Position numbers and translations under genes: made by a program. 40,578 bases of DNA from Massilia mucilaginosa. Lineage in GTDB: Bacteria; Pseudomonadota; Gammaproteobacteria; Burkholderiales; Burkholderiaceae_D. Below are positions 22,969 through 31,053 of this stretch, piece by piece (positions within the stretch are counted from its first letter, which is position 1; each line of letters starts with the position of its first letter). The notes below the pieces were generated by a model that saw nothing but the letters and a program-made list of their open reading frames with translations, did no database searches and had not been told where the DNA came from. The DNA lies in assembly GCF_011682145.1 (NCBI RefSeq), contig NZ_WHJH01000060.1, forward strand, positions 1 to 40,578. The letters run 5' to 3'.

Positions 22969-22995
22969 CGGCCTCAGCATTAACGCTGGAGGCCG
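22969..22995 (+). promoter_or_regulatory. First leader hairpin upstream of the CPAC peptide gene
   Basis: CGGCCTCAGC (22969-22978) pairs with GCTGGAGGCCG (22985-22995) with one bulged G and a six-base loop. It has no T tract and lies 72 bases before the peptide start. It may be an RNA control element or a regulator-binding inverted repeat. Confidence 0.45.
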
Positions 22996-22999
22996 TACT

Positions 23000-23027
23000 C
23001 TCGGGGAAATGCGCCGCATTTTCCGAG
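23000..23027 (+). promoter_or_regulatory. Second leader hairpin upstream of the CPAC peptide gene
   Basis: CTCGGGGAAATG (23000-23011) pairs with CATTTTCCGAG (23017-23027), using two G-T wobbles and one bulge. It begins five bases after the first hairpin and ends 25 bases before the AGGAG ribosome-binding site (23053-23057). Confidence 0.4.
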
Positions 23028-23066
23028 GGAACACACCAATCACCCACATCACAGGAGCGTCACGTT

Positions 23067-23327
23067 ATGGATACCAACGCCGTCGATCTGCGTACCACCC
23101 TGGCCGCACAAGCCGCCAACCGTAGCGTCAGCGTGTCGGTGCCGAGCCAGGAGTATTTCGACCTGGACCAGTTCCAGCGCGTCCAGAAAGCGTTGCTTGG
23201 CCAACTCGGCTGCCCGGCCTGCACCTCCGGCTTCGATATCCGCTACGGTATCCAGCGCCGTTTCATCGTCGACGCCAATCTGGGGGTGCAGGCAACCGGG
23301 CTGGCGCAAGACCAGTTCTCGCCCTGA
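23067..23327 (+). CDS. Small CPAC-containing peptide, candidate RiPP precursor
   Basis: The product has 86 residues with no signal peptide or membrane segment. A possible leader (about 1-45, polar, with FDLDQFQRVQKALLGQ) is followed by LGCPACTSGFDIRYG, with the only two cysteines at 49 and 52. A C-terminal part, RRFIVDANLGVQATG, ends QFSP. AGGAG lies nine bases before the ATG. The stop is one base before the ATG of a DUF692 enzyme, a family that modifies Cys, Asp or Asn residues of ribosomally made peptides in methanobactin, TglA, bufferin and similar pathways. I infer that this is the substrate, with Cys49/Cys52 or nearby residues modified. I do not recognise the peptide family, and a small accessory protein is the alternative. 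Confidence 0.6.
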   Translation: MDTNAVDLRTTLAAQAANRSVSVSVPSQEYFDLDQFQRVQKALLGQLGCPACTSGFDIRYGIQRRFIVDANLGVQATGLAQDQFSP

Positions 23328-23328
23328 C

Positions 23329-24759
23329 ATGCGCGACCTGCCCGAAGTGGGCGTCGGCATGGTGTGCCTGCCCGGTCTCGAAGCCTTCATCGAGGCCGCG
23401 CACGACCTGATCGACGTCATCGAAATCGAACCCCAGCCGCTATGGTTCAAGTCGGCGGCGGCCGGGGTGCCGTATGCGATCAATGCCGCCGCCCTGGTGC
23501 AGCTGTGCGCCGATCCGCATCCGAAGCTGGTGCATGGCGTCGGTTTTCCGGTCGGCGGCAGCGTGGCGCCCGAGCCGGACCAGGTGGCGCTGTTTGTCGA
23601 GGTGATCAGGGCGCTCGACGCTTGCTGGGCCAGCGAGCACCTGAGTTTTTCGCGGGTCGACGGCGCCAGCGGCGTATTCCATACCGGCTTCTTGCTCCCT
23701 CCCCTGCAAAGCGCGCAAAGCGTGGCGCTGGCCGCGTCCAACATCCGCGCCTTGGGCGCGCAATTGCCGGTGCCGTTCGCTGTAGAAACCGGCGTCAACT
23801 ATCTGCGCCCGCTCCCCGGCGAAATGTCGGACGGCGCCTTCTTCGGCGCCATTGCCGAAGAAGCCGATTGCGCCATCCTGCTCGACCTGCATAACCTGTG
23901 GTGCAACGAGCGCAATGGCCGCCAGGGCGTGCTGGAGGCGCTCGATGAGATGCCGCTGGAGCGCGTGTGCGAAGTCCATCTGGCCGGCGGCGACCATCTG
24001 GCCGGCTATTATCTCGACGCCCACTCCGGCCTGGTGCCGCCGGAGCTGATGCAACTGGCGCACACGGTGCTGCCACGGCTGCCCAATCTGAAAGCGCTCA
24101 TATTCGAGATCGTGCCCGCCTATATGCCGGCGCGCCCCATCGGCCAGGGCGAGCTGAAGGCGCAGCTGCTCGACCTGCGCCAGTTGTGGAACGAGCGCAG
24201 CAAGCGGCTTCAGGTCGCAAGCGGCACGCCGCGCGCGATCCCCCGGTCCATCACGGCCGCCGATAGCGCCTTGCCGTCGCCCACCGCATGGGAGCGCGCA
24301 CTGGCCGGCCGCGTGCTCGAATCCGAACCGGACGCGCCGTTCGCGCAGGTGCTCGATGCCGACAATGGCGTGGCCGTCTTGCGCCAGCTGGTGGCGGCGG
24401 TGCGCAGCGGGACCATTGTCGATTCGATGACGCTCAGTTACCGCCTCATCGTTCTCAGTCTCGGCGAGCCGGCATTCTTATCGCTGCTGCGGGCCTTCTG
24501 GAAAACCCGCCCGCCGGAACCGTTTGCGACCGAAGAAGCGCTCAATTTCGCCGAATTCCTGCGCACCCAGGCGCTCGCCATTCCGCATCTGGACGAGGTG
24601 CTGGCGTTCGAACTGGCATCGCACCAGGTGCGCATGTACGCCCAGCATAAAACCGTGCGCTTTACCTGTTCGCCGCTGCCGCTGCTGATGGCCTTGCGCC
24701 AGGCACGCATGCCCGACTTTGCCGATCATGGCGATTTTGCGCTGACGATCGAGCCATAG
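23329..24759 (+). CDS. DUF692 multinuclear non-heme iron oxidase (MNIO) fused to a DUF2063-like partner domain
   Basis: The product has 476 residues. Residues 5-290 form a DUF692 TIM barrel with the likely iron ligands in family positions: His69 (HGVGFPVGG), His104 (EHLSFS), Glu153 (VETGVNY), Asp186 (LLDLHNLWCN), His217 (EVHLAGGDH), Asp230 and His232 (YLDAHSGLV), and Glu260 (LIFEIVP). After a linker, about 320-476 resembles DUF2063 partner proteins (SLGEPAFLSLLRAFW, FAEFLRTQALAIPHLDEVLAFELAS), normally a separate gene that binds the leader peptide. A complete modifying unit may thus be in one chain. The ATG at 23329 has no ribosome-binding site and lies one base after the peptide stop, so it is translationally coupled. 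Confidence 0.82.
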   Translation: MRDLPEVGVGMVCLPGLEAFIEAAHDLIDVIEIEPQPLWFKSAAAGVPYAINAAALVQLCADPHPKLVHGVGFPVGGSVAPEPDQVALFVEVIRALDACWASEHLSFSRVDGASGVFHTGFLLPPLQSAQSVALAASNIRALGAQLPVPFAVETGVNYLRPLPGEMSDGAFFGAIAEEADCAILLDLHNLWCNERNGRQGVLEALDEMPLERVCEVHLAGGDHLAGYYLDAHSGLVPPELMQLAHTVLPRLPNLKALIFEIVPAYMPARPIGQGELKAQLLDLRQLWNERSKRLQVASGTPRAIPRSITAADSALPSPTAWERALAGRVLESEPDAPFAQVLDADNGVAVLRQLVAAVRSGTIVDSMTLSYRLIVLSLGEPAFLSLLRAFWKTRPPEPFATEEALNFAEFLRTQALAIPHLDEVLAFELASHQVRMYAQHKTVRFTCSPLPLLMALRQARMPDFADHGDFALTIEP

Positions 24760-24856
24760 ATCGCGCCATAGCCTGCCTGCGATGATCAAAACAATGCTTG
24801 AACCTCTATTCGGGATACCTTACGATGCCAGGAGTTTCGATTAACTAAAGGTGCCA

Positions 24857-26008
24857 ATGCAATCCTCGCGCGTGCCGGCGTCCAGGCGACGGTTCTTATC
24901 GGTGCCGCATCCCTCTGTCTTGCTGCTAGCGGTCTTCCTGGCGGGGTGTGCCTCGTCCAATCGCCCTGACCTGGGCTCGCGCAACCTGCACGATACATTA
25001 ACGGTTCTCGCTGAACGGCATCATGTTTGCGCTGTGGCGGTCGCCGTCATCAAGAACCGGCAGCTTGCGTCGATCGACACGGCGACCGCTTGCCTGCCGG
25101 CGGCCACGCTCGCTCCGGACAGTGTATTTCAGGCCGCATCGCTCAGTAAGCCGGTGTTCGCCTACGCGGTACTGAAATTGGTAGCGCAAGGCAAACTGGA
25201 TCTCGACGCACCGGTCATGACGTATTTACCGCAAGGTTATCGGCACCAGCGCGACCTGTTAAGGGCGGAGCCGTCCGATCCGGTAAGCGACCCGCGACTG
25301 GCGGCCATTACCGTCCGCATGGTGCTGAACCACACTTCGGGGTTGCCGAATTGGACCTCCGGAACGCTGCGTGTCGGCACGGTTCCCGGCACGACTTGGG
25401 ACTATTCGGGCGAAGGCTACGTGCTGTTGCAGCGCGCGGTGGAAGCAGTCACCGGACTGCCGCTGGATCAATTCATGAGCGCACAAGTATTCCAGCCTTT
25501 GGCCATGAACCACAGCGACTATGCATGGAATGAACGCGTCGCCAAACATCTGCTGCCGGGAACCAAAGCGAATGGCGCACCGAGGGAGGCGATGACGCTG
25601 ACCAACCCGAACGCCGCCTTCTCGCTCCTCACCAGCGCCGCCGATTACGGAAAATTCATGGTCGCGCTGCTGGCCGACGACGCTCTGCTGAAACAGGTGA
25701 CCGCGTTACCTGTCGCTGTCGATCCGGCGCTCGGGCTCAGCTGGGGATTAGGCTGGGGAATCGAGCGCGGACAGGACGATTCCGCTATTTGGCAGTGGGG
25801 CAACAACACCGGTTACCGCGCCTTCGCGATTGCTTCGGTCCGCAGCGGCGACGGCTTTGTGATGTTGACCAACAGCGAAAATGGCCTGGAACTGGCGCAA
25901 CCATTGGCAGAAAAAATCCTGCCGGGCCAGCACACCCTTTTCCAGTCGCCGATTCTGGGGACCGACGTGCTCAATATTCTCTGCAACCGGCTGCATATCT
26001 GCCTTTAA
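24857..26008 (+). CDS. Beta-lactamase-family (class C-like) serine hydrolase lipoprotein
   Basis: The product has 383 residues. A lipoprotein signal ends VFLAGC with Cys31 as the lipidated residue. The hydrolase has the SxxK motif SLSK (95-98, nucleophile Ser95), VLNHTSGLP, the tyrosine motif YSGEGYVLL (Tyr183, YSG instead of YSN) and GNNTGYR in place of the KTG/HTG box. Members of this fold include D-Ala carboxypeptidases, esterases and beta-lactamases; the lipid anchor and loose motifs fit an esterase or peptidase more than antibiotic resistance. The ATG at 24857 has AAAGG five bases upstream, better than the GTG at 24851. TTA codons and lower third-position GC set it apart from its neighbours, which suggests a separate origin. 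Confidence 0.82.
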   Translation: MQSSRVPASRRRFLSVPHPSVLLLAVFLAGCASSNRPDLGSRNLHDTLTVLAERHHVCAVAVAVIKNRQLASIDTATACLPAATLAPDSVFQAASLSKPVFAYAVLKLVAQGKLDLDAPVMTYLPQGYRHQRDLLRAEPSDPVSDPRLAAITVRMVLNHTSGLPNWTSGTLRVGTVPGTTWDYSGEGYVLLQRAVEAVTGLPLDQFMSAQVFQPLAMNHSDYAWNERVAKHLLPGTKANGAPREAMTLTNPNAAFSLLTSAADYGKFMVALLADDALLKQVTALPVAVDPALGLSWGLGWGIERGQDDSAIWQWGNNTGYRAFAIASVRSGDGFVMLTNSENGLELAQPLAEKILPGQHTLFQSPILGTDVLNILCNRLHICL

Positions 26009-26012
26009 CGGA

Positions 26013-26228
26013 TGACGACGCCACCGAAACCCGCGTTTTCGATCTCGACGGGTATTTTTGCAGGCTGGCTGGCGCGGACGAGCTCGGCGCATCGGCGCCG
26101 ACGGCGTCCTGATCGTCGATGCGGTCGATGGCGTGCTGCGCGGTGCCGGCGAGTGGGACCCGCCCGGCGGCTGGCGCGATTTCACCCTGGCGCTCGATAC
26201 CGGCGAACGTTTGTCCGGCGCTCGATGA
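26013..26228 (+). pseudogene. Possible degraded coding remnant
   Basis: Between the lipoprotein and the convergent cyclase, two adjacent frames carry GC3-rich, protein-like sequence: first ETRVFDLDGYFCRLAGADELG, then after a one-base frame change GADGVLIVDAVDGVLRGAG and WRDFTLALDTGERL, ending at a TGA (26226-26228). Neither has a start codon with a ribosome-binding site. It looks like the tail of a decayed gene, but I do not recognise a family, and chance GC bias is possible. Confidence 0.25.
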
Positions 26229-26231
26229 CCC

Positions 26232-27005
26232 TCAGCGCGGCTGGCGCCGTACCAGTTCGATTTCGAACAGCTTCGGCCACAGTTTGCCGGTGACGAACAG
26301 GCGCTTCTTCTTGCTGTCGTAAGCGATGCCGTTCAGGACATCGACCGCCCCGCTGGCGCGGCTCTTTTCATCAAGCAGGCCGGCCAGGTCGATCCAGCCG
26401 ACCACCTTGCCGCTGGCCGGGTTGATGCGCGCGATCACGTCCGAACCCCACACATTGGCATACAGTTCGCCGTCGACCCACTCCATTTCGTTGAGGCGGT
26501 CGATCGGTTTGCCGTCGGCCGTCACCTGGATGCGTCGCACTTCGGCCAGCGTCTTGGGGCTGAGCACCCGAATCACGGCGGTGCCGTCGCTCATGAAGAC
26601 CTCGGTGCCGTTATTGGCCAGGCCCCAGCCTTCGCCGGGATACGAAAAGGTCTGCTTCATCTTCAGCGTGGCCTTGTCGAACACAAAGCCGACGTGCGAG
26701 GTCCAGGTCAGTCCGACGATGGTGTTGCCGACATCGGTGATGCCTTCGCCGAAGTAGTCGGGAGCAATGTCGGTCTTCATCAGCACCTTGCCCGTTTTCA
26801 GGTCGGTCTTGCGGACCGAGGACTTGCCGTTCAGACCCGTGCTCTCGTACAAAACGCCATCGGTATAGAACAGGCCCTGGGTGAACGCGTCCGGATCGTG
26901 CGGGTAAGTATTTTTGACAAGGAAGCCGTACACGGGAATGGCAGCCTGCGCCGCACCGGCGCCCGCCAGCAGCAAACTGGCCGCCAATATGATCAATCTC
27001 TTCAA
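26232..27005 (-). CDS. Glutaminyl-peptide cyclotransferase (glutamine cyclotransferase, beta-propeller type)
   Basis: It converts N-terminal Gln of peptides to pyroglutamate, probably in the periplasm. The product has 257 residues, a signal peptide (to about residue 21, GAAQA) and a five-bladed propeller of the plant/bacterial QC type. Family segments include TYPHDPDAFTQGLFYTDGVLYESTGLNGKS, here listed by its ends only (TYPHDPDAFTQGL and YESTGLNGKS), YFGEGI, GEGWGLANNG, LNEMEWVDGELYANVW and LNGIAYD. The start codon is TTG (plus strand CAA at 27003-27005) with GAGGTG just upstream; no ATG lies in frame nearby. It is convergent with the lipoprotein gene and divergent from the acetyltransferase. 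Confidence 0.87.
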   Translation of the reverse strand: MKRLIILAASLLLAGAGAAQAAIPVYGFLVKNTYPHDPDAFTQGLFYTDGVLYESTGLNGKSSVRKTDLKTGKVLMKTDIAPDYFGEGITDVGNTIVGLTWTSHVGFVFDKATLKMKQTFSYPGEGWGLANNGTEVFMSDGTAVIRVLSPKTLAEVRRIQVTADGKPIDRLNEMEWVDGELYANVWGSDVIARINPASGKVVGWIDLAGLLDEKSRASGAVDVLNGIAYDSKKKRLFVTGKLWPKLFEIELVRRQPR

Positions 27006-27141
27006 ATAACACCTCGGGTCGGAGCGATGAAACAGTCGTCATACCGTTTCTCAAGGCATGAATACTAATACAATTGGACGGGAACAGCGTCGCGAGCACC
27101 GGCGCTGCCGAAAAAACGATCACTCACCATGGGAGCCATGC

Positions 27142-27639
27142 TTGAACATTCGCAATGCCGAGGCCGGCGATGCTGGCGCAATTGTCTCGATCTATAATCA
27201 CTACATTCTTACCACCACCATTTCATTCGAAGAAGAAAGCGTCAGCGAGCAGGCCATGGCCAGCCGCATTGCCGACATCCAGGCCGGCGCGCTGCCCTTC
27301 CTGGTGCTGACCGATGGCGACACCATCGCCGGCTACGCCTACGCCACCAAATGGCGCGTGCGTCACGCCTATCGCTTCGCGGTCGAGAGTTCGATCTACC
27401 TGCTGCCCGGCCACGGCGGCAAAGGCCATGGGGCGGCGCTCTACACCGCCCTGCTGGCGCGCCTGGCCGAGGGCGGCTTTCACATGGTCATCGGCGGCAT
27501 TGCGCAGCCCAACCAGGCCAGCGTGGCGCTGCACGAAAAATTCGGCTTCAGGAAGGTCGCCCATTTCAGCGAAGTCGGTTTCAAGTTCGGACGCTGGATC
27601 GACGTCGGGTATTGGGAGCTGAAACTCGAGGGTGCGTAA
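27142..27639 (+). CDS. GNAT-family N-acetyltransferase (phosphinothricin acetyltransferase-like)
   Basis: It transfers acetyl from acetyl-CoA to an amino group. The product has 165 residues from a TTG start at 27142 with GGGAG six bases upstream; the frame is open earlier, but the family N-terminus (NIRNAEAGDAGAIVSIYNHYI) begins here. The CoA-binding loop is LPGHGGKGHGAALYTALL. The later NQASVALHEKFGFRKVAHFSEVG with the final WIDVGYWEL is typical of the PAT/MnaT branch, which includes methionine sulfone/sulfoximine and phosphinothricin acetylases. Substrate cannot be fixed from sequence. It is probably a single-gene unit, 82 bases before the DUF2339 gene. Confidence 0.85.
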   Translation: MNIRNAEAGDAGAIVSIYNHYILTTTISFEEESVSEQAMASRIADIQAGALPFLVLTDGDTIAGYAYATKWRVRHAYRFAVESSIYLLPGHGGKGHGAALYTALLARLAEGGFHMVIGGIAQPNQASVALHEKFGFRKVAHFSEVGFKFGRWIDVGYWELKLEGA

Positions 27640-27724
27640 CAAGCAACCAAAAATTGACCAGTAGCGGTTTCCCTTGGGAATGATAGTATGCAAAATTGCC
27701 TAGTTTGCAACCCAAGGAAAATTG

Positions 27725-30700
27725 ATGGAAGTATTTTTGTTATTGCTGGTGGTGGCGTCCTACGCCCACTTCCTCAGTGCGAGCAGGGATGCCCGACGGC
27801 GTACCGACGAGCTCGAAAAATCGCTGACGAAGCTGAAAGGCGAAGTTGTCAGGCTCAGGGACGAAGCGAGCCGGCGCACGGGCGCCGCCTCCGCCTCCAC
27901 CGCCGCCGCCGCCGCCGTCTCAGCGGCCACGACTTCAACGCCGGTAAGGGACACGCTGGCGCGTAACGCGGCGGCCAGAACGGCCAGGGCGGCGCGCATG
28001 GCGCAGGACGGCGCCGCCGAAGCGGTAGTACCCGCGCGGCAGGCAGCTCCACCGCAGCCGCTTGCGCCCCGGCCTGCGGAGCCCGCTACTGTCGCGCCGG
28101 CTCCCGCCGCACCCGCTGCTCCTGTCGCACCGGCTCCTGTCGCTCCCGCGCCTATGCCGCCAGCGCCCGCAGCGCCTGCGCCGGCACGCCCCGAAGCGCA
28201 TCCGGATCGCAGCGATACCGCCCCGGAGTGGATCGTGGCGGCAAAAAAATGGATGTTCAGCGGCAACCTCGTCGCCAAGCTCGGCTTGCTCATCCTGTTT
28301 ATCGGCGTCAGCTTCCTGCTCAAATACGCGGTCGAACGCAATATCGTGCCGATCGAACTGCGCCTGGCCGGCATCGTGCTCGCCGATATCGCCCTGCTGG
28401 TCTGGGGCTGGCGCATCCGCGACAGCCGGCGCGGCATCGGCCTGCCGGTGCAGGGGGCGGCACTGGGCATCCTGATGCTGGTCACCTTCGGCGCCTTCCG
28501 CATGTACCAGCTGATTCCAGGCGGCCTGGCATTCGGCCTGCTGTTCGCACTGACCTTCTTTACGTGCCTGCTGGCGGTGCTGCAAAATGCCTTCTGGCTG
28601 GCCGTGTTCGGCATCACCGGCGGCTTCCTGGCGCCGATCATGACCTCCACCGGCCAGGGCAGCCACATCGGACTGTTCTCGTACTACACCTTGTTAAACG
28701 CCGGCATCCTCGGCATCGCGCTCAAGCGCGCGTGGCGCTCGCTCAACCTGATCGGCTTTGCCTTCACCTTCGTCATCGGCACCGCGTGGGGCGTGCTGCG
28801 CTATACCCCCGAAAACTACCTGTCGACCCAGCTGTTCCTGATCGTCTTTGTGCTGTTCTACGTCGCCATCGCGATTGCCTACGCCGCGCGCCAGGCGCCC
28901 GCGCTGAAAAACTATGTCGACGCCACCCTGGTGTTCGGCGTGCCGCTGGTCGCCTTCGGCCTGCAGTACGGCATGGTCAAGGACACCCGCTTCGGCGTGG
29001 CCTTCTCGGCGCTCGGCCTGGGCCTGTTCTACACCACGGTCGCGCTGCTCATGTGGCGGCGCGGCGCGCAGAATTTCAGGCTGCTGGTCGAATCCTTCCT
29101 GTCCATGGGCCTGGTGTTCGGCACCCTGGCCCTGCCGTTTGCGCTCGATGGACGCTGGACCTCGGCCGCCTGGGCGCTGGAAGGCGCCGGCGTGGTCTGG
29201 GTCGGCCTGCGCCAGCGCCAGGCGCTCACCTGCGCGTTCGGACTGCTGGTGCAAGCCGGCGCGTGGATCTCCTTCCTCATGGCGATCGCCGGCATCGGCG
29301 GCGGTGCCGACGCGGCCGATGCCAACCTGTGGCTCGGCTTCCTGCTGTTGACCGGCACCGCCTTCCTGATGGCCGCCAACTTCCGCTCGCGCGAAGCCGA
29401 CCTTCCGACGCCGCTGCCGCGCGGGCTGGCCGGCGCCTTCCTGATCGTGGCGGCGATCTGGCTGGTGGCGGGCGCCTGGACCGAAGCCGTGCTGCGCACC
29501 AGCGGCGGCGCCCAGACAACGCTGATGGCCGCGAGCGCCCTGGTGGCATCGATGATCCTGGCGTTGATCGCCAAACGCATGCAGTGGCCGCTGGCGCGCG
29601 CGCTCGCGCTGGTCGTGCAGGCGGTGGCCGGCGCGGTCCTCGCGCTGCTGATCTGCGTCATGCTGCTGTTCGCGTTCGACCCCGACGCGAACCTGTTCCG
29701 GACCCCGTTCCTGGCGGCGCTGCTGATCTTCGCCGGCGCCATGTTCAGCAGCTGGGCCATGCAGCGCGGGCCGCAGCCGCAACAGCCGACACTCTCGCGC
29801 ATCATGCTGGCCTGGTCGGCAGCATGGTGGTTCGTGCCGGTCCTGGTGCTGTTCTGCGTCTGGCTGACCCGCAACTACCAGTTGATCGGCGGCGGCTACT
29901 CGCGCGACACAGCGATGTTGTACGCCTATGGCGTGGCGCTGTCGCTGTCGGCGCTGGCGTTCGCGGCGGCGGCAAAGCGCCTGGCCTGGCCGGCGCTGCG
30001 CTGGTTCAGCGCCGCCGCCTGGGCCGGCCTGGCCGTGGCCACGGTCTGGATCCTGGCGGTGCTGTACGGTGGCGACACGGTGGCGTTCGAGGCCGGCGTG
30101 GCGCTGGCCTGCCTGTGGCTGACCTCGGAATACATGCTCAAGCGCTGGCCCGCCAGCGGCTGGGATATCGCCGCGCCATGGTTGCAGGTGCTGCACACCG
30201 TGCGCACCGCCGGCCCGTGGCTGATGATCTGGCCGGCCGCCTCGATCGCGGTATCGCGCTGGCTGTTCGAGCTCGACAACGCCGATGGCCTCACGCTGGT
30301 CAATGCCGACTGGGAAATCAGCGGCAGCTGGGCGCGCTTCATCCCGGCCTGGCTGATGATGCTGGTCATCGTCTGGCTGATCGCCCGCGCCCGCGCCGAC
30401 AAGTGGCCGGCCGCCCCGGTCGCCAGCTGGCACCGCGCCACCCTGCTGCCGCTGGCGACCGGCTGGTCGCTGATGCTGGCCGCCGTCTGGAACCTGACCC
30501 AGAATGGCGCCATGGCGCCCCTGCCCTATCTGCCGGTGCTCAATCCGCTCGACCTGACCAGCGGCTTTGCGATGGCACTGGCGCTGGCGTGCTACCGCAT
30601 GCGCCTGCATGACGCGCGCACCGACGACGACCGTGCGCTGCTGGCGCGCGTGCCCGCAGTGCTGGCCTGGGCCGGCTACGCCTGGTTCAACCTGATGCTG

Positions 30701-31036
30701 CTGCGCACGGCGGCGCATTATCTGCACATCCGATACAACTTCGACCAGATGTTCGCGTCGCAGTTCATCCAGGCCATGCTGTCGCTGGTATGGAGCATTT
30801 CGGCGCTGGTGCTGATGTGGCGCGCGGCCAGGCGCGCATCGCGCAGGCAGTGGGTGATCGGCGCGGTACTGCTTGGCGTTGTTGTCGGCAAGCTGTTCCT
30901 GATCGACCTGTCGAACGTGGGCGGTGTGGCGCGCATCGTCAGCTTTGTCGGGGTCGGCTTGCTGATGGTCGTGATCGGCTATATCGCACCGTTCCCAACC
31001 CAACAAGAAACCGCGCCGGAAGCACCGGCGCAATGA
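27725..31036 (+). CDS. DUF2339 polytopic membrane protein
   Basis: The product has 1103 residues. A first short hydrophobic segment (MEVFLLLLVVASYAHFL) leads to a coiled coil (about 24-50), then an Ala/Pro linker of about 110 residues. From about residue 170 (WMFSGNLVAKLGLLILFIGVSFLLKYA) there are more than 20 closely packed transmembrane helices. This layout is typical of DUF2339, whose function is unknown; the N-terminal coiled coil suggests oligomerisation or partner binding. The ATG at 27725 has AAGGA about six bases upstream. Its TGA overlaps an ATG of the following DUF3999 frame, and the two families often occur as a pair. It is the largest protein in the window. Confidence 0.88.
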   Translation: MEVFLLLLVVASYAHFLSASRDARRRTDELEKSLTKLKGEVVRLRDEASRRTGAASASTAAAAAVSAATTSTPVRDTLARNAAARTARAARMAQDGAAEAVVPARQAAPPQPLAPRPAEPATVAPAPAAPAAPVAPAPVAPAPMPPAPAAPAPARPEAHPDRSDTAPEWIVAAKKWMFSGNLVAKLGLLILFIGVSFLLKYAVERNIVPIELRLAGIVLADIALLVWGWRIRDSRRGIGLPVQGAALGILMLVTFGAFRMYQLIPGGLAFGLLFALTFFTCLLAVLQNAFWLAVFGITGGFLAPIMTSTGQGSHIGLFSYYTLLNAGILGIALKRAWRSLNLIGFAFTFVIGTAWGVLRYTPENYLSTQLFLIVFVLFYVAIAIAYAARQAPALKNYVDATLVFGVPLVAFGLQYGMVKDTRFGVAFSALGLGLFYTTVALLMWRRGAQNFRLLVESFLSMGLVFGTLALPFALDGRWTSAAWALEGAGVVWVGLRQRQALTCAFGLLVQAGAWISFLMAIAGIGGGADAADANLWLGFLLLTGTAFLMAANFRSREADLPTPLPRGLAGAFLIVAAIWLVAGAWTEAVLRTSGGAQTTLMAASALVASMILALIAKRMQWPLARALALVVQAVAGAVLALLICVMLLFAFDPDANLFRTPFLAALLIFAGAMFSSWAMQRGPQPQQPTLSRIMLAWSAAWWFVPVLVLFCVWLTRNYQLIGGGYSRDTAMLYAYGVALSLSALAFAAAAKRLAWPALRWFSAAAWAGLAVATVWILAVLYGGDTVAFEAGVALACLWLTSEYMLKRWPASGWDIAAPWLQVLHTVRTAGPWLMIWPAASIAVSRWLFELDNADGLTLVNADWEISGSWARFIPAWLMMLVIVWLIARARADKWPAAPVASWHRATLLPLATGWSLMLAAVWNLTQNGAMAPLPYLPVLNPLDLTSGFAMALALACYRMRLHDARTDDDRALLARVPAVLAWAGYAWFNLMLLRTAAHYLHIRYNFDQMFASQFIQAMLSLVWSISALVLMWRAARRASRRQWVIGAVLLGVVVGKLFLIDLSNVGGVARIVSFVGVGLLMVVIGYIAPFPTQQETAPEAPAQ

Positions 31037-31053
31037 ACCAAGGATCCATTTTG

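Noticed and set aside
27654-27689. TTGACC promoter before the DUF2339 gene
   Set aside because: No -10 hexamer lies at an acceptable 16-18 base spacing.
28080-28200. Pro/Ala-coding repetitive stretch as a tandem repeat
   Set aside because: It is a low-complexity linker inside the DUF2339 protein without a regular DNA repeat unit.
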